Notes: generated by a model not told the origin, from the sequence alone. Shown: positions 16,464 to 26,468, numbered from the stretch's first letter. The stretch: DNA of 48,698 nt from Prochlorococcus sp. AG-315-D17 (GCA_003283685.1 QBWD01000006.1:1-48698); one strand, 5' to 3'. Numbers and translations: made by a program.

Positions 16464-16601
16464 TTAAAAAGACATTGGGTGGAAAAGTAGGTCTGGAAAG
16501 AATCTCTGGAATTCAACAATAATACCAGCGGTCATAACGATCCAGATAGTAGCTACTACTGGAGCAGATCTAAACCACTTGGTGCGAAATAACTGAAACA
16601 T
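16464..16601 (-). CDS. psaJ: photosystem I subunit IX (PsaJ)
   Basis: This 45-aa gene is short but clear. The product begins [20 protein letters not shown], has one membrane helix ([20 protein letters not shown]) and ends in [12 protein letters not shown], the characteristic PsaJ C-terminus. PsaJ is a single-helix peripheral subunit that stabilises PsaF at the edge of photosystem I. It follows psaF in the same direction with a 43-bp gap, the usual psaFJ operon of cyanobacteria. The stop lies 15 bp from the gmk stop on the other strand. Confidence 0.95.
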   Translation of the reverse strand: MFQLFRTKWFRSAPVVATIWIVMTAGIIVEFQRFFPDLLFHPMSF

Positions 16602-16644
16602 GATTTGAAAAAGTTAGTTTTTTGTAAAGGAGAAATAAATTTAC

Positions 16645-17202
16645 TTAACCTCTTGGTCCATTAAGAGTGACATTATTATCTTTCTCTCTTAGTCCACCAT
16701 TCCTTCCTTCTCTATTAGCATGTAGAGGCCATGCTGCTCCTCTCTTTAGGCATTGCCATGCAAGAGATGTGTCAATAATAATCTCAGATTCGGCAGCATT
16801 CTTTTGCCCTCTAACAGCTCTCACGTACTCTCTTCCTGACCAGCCAATAATGCCTGCTATATAAAGAAAAATATGACCAGGAATTAAGAGATCACCCTCA
16901 TGACCTCTGTTAAACCAAGCACCCCATGGTTCGATAGTCGCACCAATAATTAAATGAGGAAGTCCATCATCTCCACATGAAGCTTTGCTATATCTATTAA
17001 ATCTTTTTATATCCTTTGGTGTAGAGGCAACGCTTGCTCTTTCTTGGAAGCGGGCATTCTCAGAGCAAGGCATTAATGCAGAAGCAGTGAATTCGGTGCT
17101 AGCCCTGTCAGCATTTAGTGCAGGACCAGGCCTGGCATTTGCTATTGGAGCGATCCCTAGAAAAAGGAATGCTGAAAGCAGAATTGATAAAAGACGACTC
17201 AT
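16645..17202 (-). CDS. psaF: photosystem I subunit III (PsaF)
   Basis: PsaF is the lumen-exposed photosystem I subunit near the plastocyanin/cytochrome c6 docking side. The 185-aa precursor has a signal peptide (SRLLSILLSAFLFLGIAPIA, cleavage about after NARPGPA or nearby). The lumenal domain has two Cys residues (MPCSENARF and KASCGDDGLPHLI), then comes the membrane helix HIFLYIAGIIGWSGREYVRA and the conserved ALAWQCLKRGAAWPL-like segment (SLAWQCLKRGAAWPLHA). It is first in a psaF-psaJ operon and divergent from tsaD over 72 bp, where both promoters must lie. Confidence 0.97.
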   Translation of the reverse strand: MSRLLSILLSAFLFLGIAPIANARPGPALNADRASTEFTASALMPCSENARFQERASVASTPKDIKRFNRYSKASCGDDGLPHLIIGATIEPWGAWFNRGHEGDLLIPGHIFLYIAGIIGWSGREYVRAVRGQKNAAESEIIIDTSLAWQCLKRGAAWPLHANREGRNGGLREKDNNVTLNGPRG

Positions 17203-17274
17203 GAGTTCTGATTTCTTTCTGTGGCCTGTTTAAATAGGCTTTCAATATATAACTTAATTGATAACTAGTACCGA

Positions 17275-18345
17275 ATGCCAATAGTTCTCTCCCTCGAAAC
17301 AAGTTGTGACGAGTCTGCAGTGGCTTTGGTTTCTAATGAGACTGGAAAAAATGTTGTATTAGCTAGTGAAATAGCTTCTCAAATTGCCGAACATGCTAAG
17401 TGGGGAGGAGTTGTTCCAGAAATAGCGTCTAGAAGGCATTTGGAGAATCTTCCATTTTTAATAGAGGAAGTTTTTTCTAAATCAAAATTGAAAATAAGTG
17501 AAATAGATGCTGTAGCAGCGACTGTTACACCAGGTTTGACTGGGTCACTTTTGGTTGGATCAGTCACAGCAAGAACTTTTGCTAATTTGCATCAAATTCC
17601 CTTTATGGGTGTTCATCATTTAGAAGGGCATCTTGCCTCTATTTACTTATCAAAAAAACATCCAAAACCGCCTTTTTTGGTTTTATTAGTTAGTGGAGGA
17701 CATACTGAATTGATAAAAGTTGATATTTCTCATAATTACCAACGTCTAGGCAGAAGTCATGATGATGCGGCAGGTGAAGCTTTTGATAAGGTTGCAAGAT
17801 TGTTGGGACTTTCCTATCCAGGCGGTCCAGCTATCCAGCAAATAGCCAAATTGGGAGATCCCAATAGGTTTTCATTTCCAAAATGCCGAGTTTCGAATCC
17901 GAAAGGAGGTTTTTATCCTTATGACTTTTCATTTAGCGGCTTAAAAACATCTGTATTCCGTCAAATAGAAACCCTTAAATTACAGGATAAACAATTACCA
18001 ATAGAGGATATAGCTGCAAGTTTTGAAAACGTCGTTGCTGAAGTCTTAGTAGAAAAAAGTTTACGCTGTGTTTTAGATCAAGATTTAAATTGTCTTGTTT
18101 TGGTTGGCGGAGTTGCAGCTAACCGCCGCTTAAGGGGAATGATGATTGAAAAAGCATCTAAGGAATCAGTAGAAATAGCTCTTGCCCCAATGGAATTTTG
18201 TACTGATAATGCTGCAATGATAGGCTCTGCAGCATTGTTAAGATTAAATTCTGGTAAGAATAAAAGTTCAATGGAGCTCGGAGTGGCAGCCCGCTGGCCT
18301 CTAGAACAATCAGATTTACTTTATGATTTAACACCTCCTTTTTAA
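17275..18345 (+). CDS. tsaD: tRNA N6-threonylcarbamoyladenosine transferase subunit TsaD
   Basis: TsaD transfers the threonylcarbamoyl group to A37 of ANN-decoding tRNAs, with TsaB and TsaE. The 356-aa protein opens with [16 protein letters not shown], then has [15 protein letters not shown] with the metal-binding His pair near residues 112-116, [30 protein letters not shown] and YPGGPAIQQ. The ending includes [10 protein letters not shown] and [10 protein letters not shown]. All expected ASKHA and metal motifs are present. The ATG at 17275 gives a standard N-terminus. A high-light-inducible gene follows 24 bp downstream and may be co-transcribed. Confidence 0.97.
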   Translation: MPIVLSLETSCDESAVALVSNETGKNVVLASEIASQIAEHAKWGGVVPEIASRRHLENLPFLIEEVFSKSKLKISEIDAVAATVTPGLTGSLLVGSVTARTFANLHQIPFMGVHHLEGHLASIYLSKKHPKPPFLVLLVSGGHTELIKVDISHNYQRLGRSHDDAAGEAFDKVARLLGLSYPGGPAIQQIAKLGDPNRFSFPKCRVSNPKGGFYPYDFSFSGLKTSVFRQIETLKLQDKQLPIEDIAASFENVVAEVLVEKSLRCVLDQDLNCLVLVGGVAANRRLRGMMIEKASKESVEIALAPMEFCTDNAAMIGSAALLRLNSGKNKSSMELGVAARWPLEQSDLLYDLTPPF

Positions 18346-18369
18346 AACGAAAATCTCTGAACCTTTCTT

Positions 18370-18552
18370 ATGTCCTTAAAACAAGGAAACGAATCGAATA
18401 AATCTACTAGGCCTGCAAGCCCTGGAGAACTTAATTCATGGAGAAGAGGTTTTACTCCTCAAGCTGAGATATGGAATGGCAGAATGGCAATTGTTGGATT
18501 GATTCTTTTCTTGGCTATTGTTTTATTATCTAATTCTTTATTTAGAATATAG
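18370..18552 (+). CDS. hli: high-light-inducible protein (one-helix Hlip)
   Basis: The 60-aa product has the Hlip signature FTPQAEIWNGRMAIVGLILF at about residues 36-55, including the Glu and Arg (EIWNGR) that form salt bridges in the dimer and help bind chlorophyll, followed by one membrane helix. Hlips are related to plant light-harvesting proteins and protect photosystem II assembly and chlorophyll under light stress; Prochlorococcus carries many copies. It lies 24 bp after tsaD and is followed by a hairpin that may end the transcript. The number within the hli family cannot be assigned from this sequence. Confidence 0.93.
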   Translation: MSLKQGNESNKSTRPASPGELNSWRRGFTPQAEIWNGRMAIVGLILFLAIVLLSNSLFRI

Positions 18553-18832
18553 TTTTTAATGGAAAGATTTAAAAATCTTTTCACCCTTTTTGTTTCTTTT
18601 TAATTATTGAGACTATTAAAAAAAGAATAATTCCTCAATCTATATAAAATCAATAAATTTGATAAGGGTGATATCTTGTATTTTTAATTTGGAAAAGAAA
18701 GTAATAAGTATTAAATGAATTGATCTTCTAGTTATAACCTAGACTTTTCTAGGTTAAATTAGTTTATTAACTTATTCAATTTTTTAGGTATATTTAATGG
18801 ATACTATTTCATGTCTCAATTGCTAGGTAGCT
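18553..18832. other. 280-bp intergenic region between hli and the antiporter
   Basis: It holds no credible reading frame. Besides the hairpin next to hli, it contains a perfect 8-bp inverted repeat TAACCTAG (18735-18742) / CTAGGTTA (18749-18756) with a 6-base loop. A similar AACCTAA/TTAGGTT hairpin lies upstream of hemC at 40805-40824. The rest is very AT-rich and probably holds the antiporter promoter, but no clean -35/-10 pair stands out. Confidence 0.5.
18563..18580 (+). terminator. AT-rich hairpin after hli
   Basis: AAAGATTT (18563-18570) and AAATCTTT (18573-18580) are perfectly complementary around AA; with a realistic 4-6 base loop the stem is 6-7 bp. It begins 10 bp after the hli stop and is followed by a T-rich stretch (CCCTTTTTGTTTC), which suits an intrinsic terminator in an AT-rich genome. 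Confidence 0.5.
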
Positions 18833-20080
18833 ATGACCCCTGAGCGACTAGGATTGCTTTGGGGGATAACAGTTTTCTCAGGTGCTGTCGCTAGGTTGTT
18901 GTCAGTGCTGACTGGACTTCCCGGCGTCGTTTTATTGTTGTTATCTGGGTTGCTAATTGGTAGATCAGGTCTTGGTTTGGTTGAACCTTTGGACTTGGGA
19001 AAAGGACTCGAAACAATTGTTGGATTATTAGTAAGCCTTGTTTTGTTTGATGGAGGATTAAATCTTCGTCTTCCTGGAGAAACAATCAAATCAATAGTTT
19101 TAAGAATCTCTTTTATAAGATTAGTTATTTCCCTAGCAGCAGGATTTTTAGCAGCGCATTGGTTAGCGGGACTTGGTTGGTCTGTAGCAGCTGTTTATAG
19201 CGCAATTGTTTTAGCTACAGGGCCAACAGTAGTAACTCCTTTAGTGAAACAAATTCGCCTGGCCTCACCCTTAAGTGATGTCTTAGAGGCTGAAGGTTTA
19301 GTTTTGGAACCTATTGGTGCTGTTTTGGCACTTTTATTACTTGAGCTTGTTGTTGGGGATTTGCATGGTTGGAAGGAATTATTAATAGGTCTTCTTTCTA
19401 GGCTTGGGGGTGGAGTTTTACTTGGCTCAATTGCTGGATTATTGCTTTCTGAAGCGTTGAAGCGATTGAGATCAGAACCATATATAGGCATTAGGTTGCA
19501 ATTAACACTAGGTGTGATTTTTTTACTTTATGGATTTTGTGAATGGATATTGCCTGAATCTGGATTGCCTGCGTCTGTAGCTGCAGGATTTGTAGTTGGA
19601 CAAAGGCCTTCAACTCAAGCTAAGGAGCTTGATAAATTAATTAGAGAATTAGCTCAGTTAGCTATAACAATGCTTTTTCCATTGCTTGCAGCAGATGTTT
19701 CATGGGGTGAATTAAGTCCATTAGGTTGGGGAGGTATAACTTGTGTTCTCTTCTTGATGGTAGTTGTCAGACCATTAGCGGTAACAATAGCTACAACTGG
19801 ACTACCTTTAGATTTTAAACAAAGATTGTTTCTGGGTTGGCTTGCACCAAGAGGAATAGTTACAGCAGCTGTTGCCTCTTTATTTTCTATTAGATTGGAG
19901 CAAGCAGGTGTTTTAGGGGCAGGAAAACTTCAAGGTTTGGTTTTTTTAACGATTTTAATGACAGTAGGAATTCAAGGATTGACTGCTCAACCTTTGGCGA
20001 AATTCTTAGGGCTATTGGCAGAAGATGAAAATCTAAATAAATCTACTGATACGAGTTCTGTCGTTACTGACTCTAGATAG
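18833..20080 (+). CDS. Na+/H+ antiporter (CPA1/NhaP-type)
   Basis: The 415-aa protein is hydrophobic throughout with about 11-12 membrane segments. It has the cation:proton antiporter pattern, with [13 protein letters not shown] near residue 64, where the acidic residue in a membrane helix is typical of CPA1 proteins, a central region [13 protein letters not shown] near 128, and [17 protein letters not shown] near residue 340. It would exchange Na+ (or K+) for H+ across the plasma or thylakoid membrane. The C-terminus is short, without a regulatory TrkA domain. Its 3' end overlaps the convergent gltX by 48 bp, the longest overlap in the window. Confidence 0.88.
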   Translation: MTPERLGLLWGITVFSGAVARLLSVLTGLPGVVLLLLSGLLIGRSGLGLVEPLDLGKGLETIVGLLVSLVLFDGGLNLRLPGETIKSIVLRISFIRLVISLAAGFLAAHWLAGLGWSVAAVYSAIVLATGPTVVTPLVKQIRLASPLSDVLEAEGLVLEPIGAVLALLLLELVVGDLHGWKELLIGLLSRLGGGVLLGSIAGLLLSEALKRLRSEPYIGIRLQLTLGVIFLLYGFCEWILPESGLPASVAAGFVVGQRPSTQAKELDKLIRELAQLAITMLFPLLAADVSWGELSPLGWGGITCVLFLMVVVRPLAVTIATTGLPLDFKQRLFLGWLAPRGIVTAAVASLFSIRLEQAGVLGAGKLQGLVFLTILMTVGIQGLTAQPLAKFLGLLAEDENLNKSTDTSSVVTDSR

Positions 20081-21463
20081 CAAAATCCAACTTTGAATTA
20101 AGTCTGGACCCTTAAGAGTTCCAAGAAGAGCAGCTCTAAGACTTTTCATTACCAGACCTTTTTTTACTTGACATTCTTTTACTGTTTTATTTATTAAATC
20201 AAGGGCTTGATTCTTGTTAAATAGTGAACAGTCTATCTGTTTTAGTTCTTCGAAAATGAACTTCAGAGCAGTTTTGGCATCCTCTATCTCTAATTGTTTC
20301 TTTCCATCAGCTTGTAAAATTGGCTCTTCAAAAAATGGCAATGCTTCTTTAACCCCATCATTTAAAAGAACCATTGACGGCCCAATTAATTCTGCAAGAT
20401 CCATGCCCCAAGTTTGATTTGGAACTTCCCAGCCTTTTTCTTTAAATAAAGGCTCTATTTTTTTTAAAAGAATTTCTGGAGACATTTCATGAATCACCTG
20501 AGAATTAAGCCAGTTCAGCTTGTCCCAATCAAATTTAGCTCCTGCTTTATTAATTCTTTCAAAACCAAAAACTTGTGAGATTTCGGAAATTCTGAATCTT
20601 TCATTCATACCCTCTGGGATAGACCAGCCAAGAAGAGTCATATAATTAGCCATTGCTTCAGCGGTATAACCCATTTCTTTAAAGTCACTTATTGAAGTGA
20701 CACCGTCTCTTTTTGAAAGCTTCTTGCCTTCACCATTGAGTATTAAAGGCGTATGTGCAAATTTAGGGACTTTAAGCCCAATAGCTTCGTATAGAAGGAT
20801 TTGCTTTGCAGTATTTGCAAGATGATCTTCTCCTCTAATTACATGCGTTATGTTCATTTCTGAATCATCAGCAACTACAACCAGATTGTATAAAGGGTCG
20901 CCGATTGTATTTGCTGGTGCCCTTCTAGCAATAACCATGTCACCTCCTAAATCTTTTCCACTCCAATTCATTTCTCCTCTTATTAAGTCATTCCATGTAA
21001 TTAATTTTTGATCATTAATTTTAAATCTAATAACTGAATATCTACCTTCCTGAATAAAATTTGATTCTTGTTCTGGACTTATATTCCTATGTCTATTGTC
21101 GTATCTTGGAGCTAAACCATTTTTTCTTTGACTTTCTCTCATTTCTTCTAGTTCAGACTCAGTGGCGTAGCACCTGTATGCCAATCCTTTTTTAATAAGA
21201 TTTTTTATAATTAACTTATGTTCAATTATTCTTTCACTTTGAATAATTGGTGATTCATCCCAGTTTATTCCTAACCATTCAAGCCCTTGATAAATATTTT
21301 CTACATACTCTTCTTTTGATCTTTCGATATCTGTATTTTCAATTCTCAAAAGAAAAGCCCCTCCCTCTTTTTTTGCGAATAGCCAGTTAAAAAGAGCTGT
21401 TCTAGCTGTTCCTAGATGTAATGTTCCAGTTGGACTTGGTGCAAGTCTTACCCTAACTGACAA
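20033..21463 (-). CDS. gltX: glutamyl-tRNA synthetase
   Basis: GltX charges tRNA-Glu (and tRNA-Gln in organisms using the GatCAB route). Glutamyl-tRNA is also the first precursor of chlorophyll and haem; hemL and hemC of that pathway are in this window. The 476-aa protein has the HIGH-type motif in [20 protein letters not shown] (residues 9-28), [17 protein letters not shown], and the KMSKS-type loop [10 protein letters not shown] near residue 250, all class I signatures. The tRNA-Asp gene lies 21 bp upstream in the same direction, so the two may share a transcript. Confidence 0.97.
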   Translation of the reverse strand: MSVRVRLAPSPTGTLHLGTARTALFNWLFAKKEGGAFLLRIENTDIERSKEEYVENIYQGLEWLGINWDESPIIQSERIIEHKLIIKNLIKKGLAYRCYATESELEEMRESQRKNGLAPRYDNRHRNISPEQESNFIQEGRYSVIRFKINDQKLITWNDLIRGEMNWSGKDLGGDMVIARRAPANTIGDPLYNLVVVADDSEMNITHVIRGEDHLANTAKQILLYEAIGLKVPKFAHTPLILNGEGKKLSKRDGVTSISDFKEMGYTAEAMANYMTLLGWSIPEGMNERFRISEISQVFGFERINKAGAKFDWDKLNWLNSQVIHEMSPEILLKKIEPLFKEKGWEVPNQTWGMDLAELIGPSMVLLNDGVKEALPFFEEPILQADGKKQLEIEDAKTALKFIFEELKQIDCSLFNKNQALDLINKTVKECQVKKGLVMKSLRAALLGTLKGPDLIQSWILLSRVSNDRTRISRFI

Positions 21464-21484
21464 AGTTCTTCATTGATTTGGATA

Positions 21485-21558
21485 CGGGACCGACGGGATT
21501 CGAACCCGCAACTTCCGCCGTGACAGGGCGGTGCTCTAACCAGTTGAACTACGGTCCC
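21485..21558 (-). tRNA. tRNA-Asp (GTC)
   Basis: On the minus strand the 74-nt gene begins GGGACCGTAGTTCAACTGG. It has a 7-bp acceptor stem (GGGACCG / CGGTCCC), a D arm, an anticodon arm CCGCCCTGTCACGGCGG with anticodon GTC, and a T arm GCGGGTTCGAATCCCGT. The discriminator is G. CCA is not encoded. No mobile-element remnants lie beside it. Confidence 0.97.
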
Positions 21559-21762
21559 ATTTGTCCTATTAGTAAGGACCTTGAATTAAATTTGAAGGCT
21601 ATTTAGTAGATACTTAATGAGTATCATCCTTTGAAAGCCCACTAGTCAAATTAGTAATTCACTTTTTTATTAGAAGTCATTATTATTTAATATTTCAATA
21701 ACTCTTATCTATAAGTACGTAGAGTTTAGTTAATGAAATAAAACTAAATAAGTTTAAGACTA
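21559..21762. other. 204-bp gap between tRNA-Asp and the 62-aa gene
   Basis: AT-rich sequence without a reading frame or RNA I recognise. It should hold the promoter for the leftward tRNA-Asp/gltX unit. No strong -35/-10 pair was identified. Confidence 0.4.
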
Positions 21763-21951
21763 CTAAGGACGGAATCCAGCAGGCTCAATAAGCCTTACTT
21801 GATTTCCACGTGCAGTGAATTCGCGGCCTTGATCGCTTTGAACTACGACTCGGCCACCCGATTTTACACGAATAACTCGTGCTCTAACCCAGCCTAATGC
21901 GGCTGATTCAAGCACTTTTACGACATCACCAGGTTGAAGATCCAACTCCAT
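21763..21951 (-). CDS. conserved hypothetical protein with small beta-barrel character
   Basis: The 62-aa product (starting MELDLQPGDVVKVLESAALG) is made of short strands: QPGDVVKVLE, WVRARVIRVKSGGRVVVQ, REFTARGNQVRLIEPAG. This is the pattern of a compact SH3/KOW/Tudor-like barrel, as in many RNA- or ribosome-associated small proteins. It lies between tRNA-Trp and tRNA-Asp genes in the same direction and downstream of rplS. The codons are richer in GC than surrounding intergenic DNA, supporting a real gene. Function is unknown; translation-related context is only suggestive. Confidence 0.75.
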   Translation of the reverse strand: MELDLQPGDVVKVLESAALGWVRARVIRVKSGGRVVVQSDQGREFTARGNQVRLIEPAGFRP

Positions 21952-21987
21952 TCTTTAAACTAAGTAACTGCAGAAAGGGTTTTAGAA

Positions 21988-22060
21988 CGCGCCGTGGAGG
22001 ACTTGAACCCCCGACATCAGGTTTTGGAGACCTGCGTTCTACCAACTGAACTAACGGCGC
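21988..22060 (-). tRNA. tRNA-Trp (CCA anticodon)
   Basis: On the minus strand the 73-nt gene begins GCGCCGTTAGTTCAGTTGGT, with acceptor stem GCGCCGT / ACGGCGC, anticodon stem-loop CAGGTCTCCAAAACCTG (anticodon CCA), and T arm TCGGGGGTTCAAGTCCTCCA. The discriminator is G, as usual for tRNA-Trp. CCA is not encoded. It is 60 bp downstream of rplS in the same direction. Confidence 0.97.
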
Positions 22061-22120
22061 ATTTTATAATCCCTTTAAGCCATTGTCAGGCAATGACTTT
22101 TTTTAGAGGAGGCCGGAACC

Positions 22121-22600
22121 TCAGCGGTCGAAGCGCTGCTTGACGCGTGTGGCCTTGCCCACCCGCTCACGCAGATAGAAAAGCTTCGCTCTTCTTACTT
22201 TACCTCGGCGTTCAACCTTAATGTATGCAACTTGAGGACTGTGAACCATAAAAACTCTCTCAACACCTATTCCTTGGAAAATTCTTCTGATAGTAATTGT
22301 TTGATTTAAGCCTCCATGACGCTTTGCTATTACAACACCTTCGTAAGGCTGAACCCTTTCTTTGTTCCCCTCACTTATCCGCACACCAACACGAACAGTA
22401 TCTCCAACATAGGTATCTGGGAGATCGGTTTTTAATTGAGCTTTTTCAAAAGAACTAATTAGTTCAGATGGTGTTAATTTTTTCTTGATGGAATTTGATG
22501 CAGATGCACTTTTTGCTTCTACTTGGGCAGGAGCTTTTCCCTTCGCTTCCTCTTTGATTTTTTCCTCTTTTAATGAGGTCTCTTGCGAATCAACGGACAT
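22121..22600 (-). CDS. rplS: 50S ribosomal protein L19
   Basis: L19 sits at the 30S-50S interface. The ribosomal core begins around residue 45 ([20 protein letters not shown]) and contains [20 protein letters not shown], the signature [31 protein letters not shown] and the basic end [19 protein letters not shown]. The 159-aa total exceeds the usual 115-120 because of a charged, low-complexity N-terminal extension of about 40 residues ([20 protein letters not shown]). The ATG at 22600 is the first available start and is retained; an internal start would have no better support. tRNA-Trp follows downstream. Confidence 0.95.
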   Translation of the reverse strand: MSVDSQETSLKEEKIKEEAKGKAPAQVEAKSASASNSIKKKLTPSELISSFEKAQLKTDLPDTYVGDTVRVGVRISEGNKERVQPYEGVVIAKRHGGLNQTITIRRIFQGIGVERVFMVHSPQVAYIKVERRGKVRRAKLFYLRERVGKATRVKQRFDR

Positions 22601-22916
22601 CCCGAGTACTCTTTAATGACCAAACATTTATTCTAACCTGTGGGTTCTCAAAAAATAGGAAAAATGCTTTTTTTCAGTGAATTTCAGGGATTTCTAATTT
22701 AGCAATAATGCTTGAGCTTTCTTTTTTGTCTAAGTGGGGTTCAAAAAGATCCTATCTAGGGGTGGATTCATCAAATATAAATTTTATATATTTGAAATAG
22801 CTCTTGAATGTACTTAATTTCCTTTTTAAGAAATCTCCCATTAACTTGTTATGATAATAAAGTGTAACTATTAAGATGTCTTTTCTTTTTTTAAGATTCT
22901 AAATTTTGGTTTAAAA
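22601..22916. other. 316-bp divergent intergenic region between rplS and map
   Basis: No gene or recognised RNA is seen. The map-proximal part has a -10-like TATGAT at 22850-22855 (overlapping GATAAT at 22853-22858), a plausible start for map about 60 bp before its ATG, without a recognisable -35. The rest is AT-rich and must hold the rplS promoter on the other strand. Confidence 0.45.
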
Positions 22917-23756
22917 ATGAAACTTTTTTCAGATTTACTTTCTTCTACTAAATCCAAAAGCTCTAGCAATAATGGTCCGGTTATTAATCAAAGAAAGGGG
23001 ATTGAAATAAAGTCAGAGAGAGAGATAGAAATAATGCGGAAATCAAGCAAAATAGTTGCAATTGTTTTAAGTGAAATTAGAGATTTAGTAAAACCTGGCA
23101 TGTCTACTTTAGATTTAGATATATTTGCTGAGAAACGAATTAGAGATCTTGGTGCAACACCAAGTTTTAAAGGTTATCATGGCTTCCCTGGAAGTATTTG
23201 TTCAAGTATTAATAATGAAGTTGTTCATGGCATACCTAGCAAGAAAAAAATCATAAATAATGGCGACATACTTAAAGTAGATACTGGTGCTTTTTTTAAT
23301 GGATATCACGGAGATAGTTGTATCACCATTTGTATCGGAAAAGTTTCAGATGAAGTTATTAAATTAAGTAAAGTCGCCAAAGAAGCTTTAATGTTAGGTA
23401 TAGATCAAATTAAACCTAAAAATAAACTTCTTGACATAGCAGGAGCTATTGAAGATCACGTACGATCAAATGGATTTAGCGTAGTTGAGGATTACACGGG
23501 GCATGGAGTAGGAAGGAACCTTCATGAGGAACCATCTGTATTTAATTTCAGAACAAATGACTTACCAAATGTCACATTAAGAGAAGGCATGACCATTGCA
23601 GTAGAACCCATTGTTAATTTAGGTGCTAAATATTGTGAAACTCTCAGTGATAGGTGGACAGTAATTACAAAAGACGGAAGTTTGTCTGCGCAATGGGAGC
23701 ATACTGTATTAGTTACTAAGAATGGCTTTGAAATACTTACTGATAGAGGAGACTAA
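22917..23756 (+). CDS. map: methionine aminopeptidase (type I)
   Basis: Map removes the initiator methionine from nascent proteins using a dinuclear metal site. The catalytic domain begins about residue 30 ([20 protein letters not shown]). Metal and substrate residues are visible in [20 protein letters not shown] (His), [17 protein letters not shown] (two Asp), [15 protein letters not shown] (His), AVEPIVN (Glu) and WEHTVLVT (Glu). The 279-aa length includes an N-terminal extension of about 30 residues rich in Ser and Lys, not needed for catalysis. The cell may carry other map genes, so the paralogue is not assigned. It is convergent with the SDR gene, 2 bp apart. Confidence 0.94.
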   Translation: MKLFSDLLSSTKSKSSSNNGPVINQRKGIEIKSEREIEIMRKSSKIVAIVLSEIRDLVKPGMSTLDLDIFAEKRIRDLGATPSFKGYHGFPGSICSSINNEVVHGIPSKKKIINNGDILKVDTGAFFNGYHGDSCITICIGKVSDEVIKLSKVAKEALMLGIDQIKPKNKLLDIAGAIEDHVRSNGFSVVEDYTGHGVGRNLHEEPSVFNFRTNDLPNVTLREGMTIAVEPIVNLGAKYCETLSDRWTVITKDGSLSAQWEHTVLVTKNGFEILTDRGD

Positions 23757-23758
23757 TT

Positions 23759-24532
23759 TTATTTAGTAAGTATTTTCTCTAAGTATAAATAATTTATTAA
23801 TTTAGAATAAATTATCCTTATACATTCTGTAATTGGCATTAATAAATAAGTTAAGGGATTTGGAGTCACAATGATTAAATACTTTTCTCGTTCGGCTAAA
23901 CTTATTATCTTCTTTGCTACAAAATCAGAGCTCATTATACCTATAGGATTTAAATTTGATTTAAAGGGTCCAAGAACTAATTTCCTTATAGTAAAAGCAC
24001 TATTCTTTTCTTGTAATAGATTGCTTTTTTTTAGTGTTACTAATTGACCTAAAAGACGTTTTGTTATCTCATATACTGGACTAAAGGCGATTTGAATCTC
24101 TGCTTCTGATGTGTTAACCCATAGTTCCATTGGCTTTTTTCTTTGCCCATTTTTACTATCTTTTTCTTGTGCTATTTTTTCGAAAATTTGCATTAATCTC
24201 CAGCTACTAAGAGAATTAATTTCAATAGCTTTATTTATTTGATTTGAATCAATAGCTCCCTTTGGATTGATTCCGTGATTAAGTATTAATATATCAAAAT
24301 CAAAAAGTTTTTCTGAGAGTAAGTTTTCTTCCCCGCATGACCAAGAAATCCAATCATCAGGAGTACTTTTATTAGAAATTATATTCTTTTTTTTGTTATG
24401 AGTTAAACCAACAACAAAAGCACCTTTCTCTTTGAATTCTTTAATAAGAGCCTGACCAAGGCTCCCCGATGATCCAGTTATGGCAATTTTTAGGTCTTTA
24501 AACCTTGATTCAATTGATGAGCTTTTTTTCAT
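23759..24532 (-). CDS. short-chain dehydrogenase/reductase family protein
   Basis: The 257-aa product has an N-terminal Rossmann loop of SDR type (AITGSSGSLGQALIKEFKEK, about residues 16-35), LILNHGINPKGAID in place of the usual NNAG-bearing strand, and a YxxxK-like YEITKRLLG near residue 160 that would supply the catalytic Tyr and Lys. A Ser partner is less clear: VNTSEAEI has a Ser in the right region. Substrate unknown. The C-terminal 40 residues are hydrophobic (YLLMPITECIRIIYSKLINY) and could associate with membrane. The gene is convergent with map (2 bp) and divergent from the DRTGG gene (138 bp). Confidence 0.78.
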   Translation of the reverse strand: MKKSSSIESRFKDLKIAITGSSGSLGQALIKEFKEKGAFVVGLTHNKKKNIISNKSTPDDWISWSCGEENLLSEKLFDFDILILNHGINPKGAIDSNQINKAIEINSLSSWRLMQIFEKIAQEKDSKNGQRKKPMELWVNTSEAEIQIAFSPVYEITKRLLGQLVTLKKSNLLQEKNSAFTIRKLVLGPFKSNLNPIGIMSSDFVAKKIISLAEREKYLIIVTPNPLTYLLMPITECIRIIYSKLINYLYLEKILTK

Positions 24533-24670
24533 TTTTGTGGATCCATTCTTTTCTGCCTAAAGATCTCGAATTATGAGGGGATTTAATTTTTTTAGGATTT
24601 TAAGCAAATTTGACCTTGAGAACTTCTAAGCTTATAAAGTTATAGAACTTCTAGTCTAGTTTTTGAATTG

Positions 24671-25762
24671 ATGAGCAATACTTTTCTAATTGGATCATGT
24701 GAGCCTTTTAGCGGTAAGTCTGCACTAGTACTTGGGATTGCAAAAGATTTATTGGCTTCAAATCATTTGGTTCGATTTGGAAAACCGTTAGCCACAAGTC
24801 TTGAATTAAATGCAGCTAATAATGGTTCTCTTGAAGAGATTATTGATGATGATGTCCGGTTTGTGGGAGAGACTTTAAAATTACCCTTAGCAAGCTTGAT
24901 ACCATCTCTTGAATTTTCGGCTTCTTCTACTGCAAATCAAAGAATTCATAATAATATTTTGGATTCTAAAAATGGATTGAATTCTCTAAAAGCTTCCCTT
25001 GATTTTTCTGATAATGGCATCAATATTCTTGAAGCTGCTGGTAGCATGCATGAAGGACTTTTATATGGATTAAGTCTATCTCAGTTAGCAAAAGGTTTAA
25101 ATTCAAAGGTTATTTTAGCTCATTTTTGGCAAGATGCTAGAAGTATAGAGGCATTATTAGCAGCTAAAAATCAACTTGGAAATAATCTAATTGGTGTTGT
25201 TTTGAATGCAGTAAATCCAAATCAGATTAAAAATATTAAGGAAGAAATTGTCCCATCTCTTTCTTCGATGGGCCTGGAAGTTTTTGGAGTTATGCCACGT
25301 TCGCCATTATTGAGAAGCGTAACTGTTAAAGAACTTGTCAGGCGTTTAGAGGCCCGAGTTATATGTTGTTCTGACAAACTTGATTTGATGGTTGAAACAC
25401 TCAGCATTGGCGCAATGAGTGTTAACTCTGCAATGGAATTTTTCAGAAAAAGACGCAATATGGCTGTAGTCACTGGCGCTGATCGAACAGATATTCAGTT
25501 AGCGGCTCTTGAAGCTTCTACTCAATGTTTAATACTTACAGGAGCAGGCGAACCATTGCCTCAGTTAATTAATCGATCTGAAGAATTAGATGTTCCATTA
25601 CTTAAAGTTGATAGAGATACACTTTCAACTGTTGAGGTCATTGAGCAAGCCTTTGGGCATGTTCGCCTTCATGAAGCAGTAAAAGCTTCTTATGCTTTTC
25701 GCTTGGTTAAGGAGCATTGTGATCTTGATAGAATCTTTCGAACTTTAGGAATTTCTTCTTGA
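24671..25762 (+). CDS. BioD-like/DRTGG-domain P-loop protein (phosphotransacetylase-related)
   Basis: The 363-aa product has an N-terminal dethiobiotin-synthetase-like P-loop (FLIGSCEPFSGKSALVLGIA, about residues 4-23) with downstream segments ILEAAGSMHEGLLYGLS and GVVLNAVNP. A C-terminal DRTGG domain is marked by AVVTGADRTDIQLAALEAS near residue 270. This pairing is found in cyanobacterial proteins related to the N-terminal half of long phosphate acetyltransferases; no acetyltransferase catalytic domain is present, so a sensory or regulatory role is likely but undemonstrated. The ATG at 24671 is chosen over an adjacent TTG. It is followed by another Rossmann-like gene 42 bp downstream. Confidence 0.8.
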   Translation: MSNTFLIGSCEPFSGKSALVLGIAKDLLASNHLVRFGKPLATSLELNAANNGSLEEIIDDDVRFVGETLKLPLASLIPSLEFSASSTANQRIHNNILDSKNGLNSLKASLDFSDNGINILEAAGSMHEGLLYGLSLSQLAKGLNSKVILAHFWQDARSIEALLAAKNQLGNNLIGVVLNAVNPNQIKNIKEEIVPSLSSMGLEVFGVMPRSPLLRSVTVKELVRRLEARVICCSDKLDLMVETLSIGAMSVNSAMEFFRKRRNMAVVTGADRTDIQLAALEASTQCLILTGAGEPLPQLINRSEELDVPLLKVDRDTLSTVEVIEQAFGHVRLHEAVKASYAFRLVKEHCDLDRIFRTLGISS

Positions 25763-25804
25763 AGTAGCTATGAATACTGCTAGCTTTAATATATCTGCGA
25801 TGGG

Positions 25805-26323
25805 ATGTCCTTGAGTCGATCACTGGATCTTCCTACCCTGGGTAAGGTAGATATTCTTGCTCAGGAATTGGCCTTGTTACAAGACAAGGGAAAAAGGCGA
25901 ATAGCTTTCTTAGGTAGTAGACATGTCCCTGTTGTCTCTATCCATATTGTTGAATTAATTGCAAGATCTTTGGCTCAAGAAGGACATTCCATAATCACCT
26001 CGGGTTCCCAGGGAGTTAATGCAGCAGTAATTAGAGCGGTTCTAGAGGTTAAACCCTCACTTTTGACTGTGCTGCTTCCGCAGAGTCTTGATAGGCAGAC
26101 ATCAGAAGTACAAGGTCTTCTAAGTAATGTATTGCACCTAATAGAGCAAGAAGACAATAATGATTTACCTTTGCCTATGGCCAGTAGCCTTTGTAATCAA
26201 GAAATAATTAATCGTTGTGATCAACTAATTTGTTTTGCCTTTCATGATAGCGAAACATTATTAAGTAGTTGTCATAGTGCTGAAGATATGGGAAAGGTGG
26301 TAAGTCTAATGTTTTTTGATTGA
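25805..26323 (+). CDS. Rossmann-fold protein related to DprA/LOG nucleotide-binding proteins
   Basis: The 172-aa product contains KRRIAFLGSRHVPVVSIHIV followed by IARSLAQEGHSIITSGSQGV and AVIRAVLEVKPSLLTVLLPQ, the pattern of the DprA/SMF Rossmann domain, in which GSR and SGxAxG loops bind nucleotide or single-stranded DNA. The classical DprA second loop is altered here (TSGSQGVNAAV), and it is shorter than DprA with no winged-helix domain. It is best described as a cyanobacterial DprA-like or LOG-like protein of unknown role. It follows the DRTGG gene by 42 bp and is probably co-transcribed with it. Confidence 0.65.
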   Translation: MSLSRSLDLPTLGKVDILAQELALLQDKGKRRIAFLGSRHVPVVSIHIVELIARSLAQEGHSIITSGSQGVNAAVIRAVLEVKPSLLTVLLPQSLDRQTSEVQGLLSNVLHLIEQEDNNDLPLPMASSLCNQEIINRCDQLICFAFHDSETLLSSCHSAEDMGKVVSLMFFD

Positions 26324-26468
26324 GTTTTTTATATATCAAATATTTTTGATAGCAATAAAAATCGAGTAGAGAGACTAAGTTCAATTTTCTTTTAACAAAT
26401 TCAGGAATAATTCTTCTTTTCGTTCATAATATGGTTTGTAGCCCATAGTCCAGGATTGGAAAGTCTCT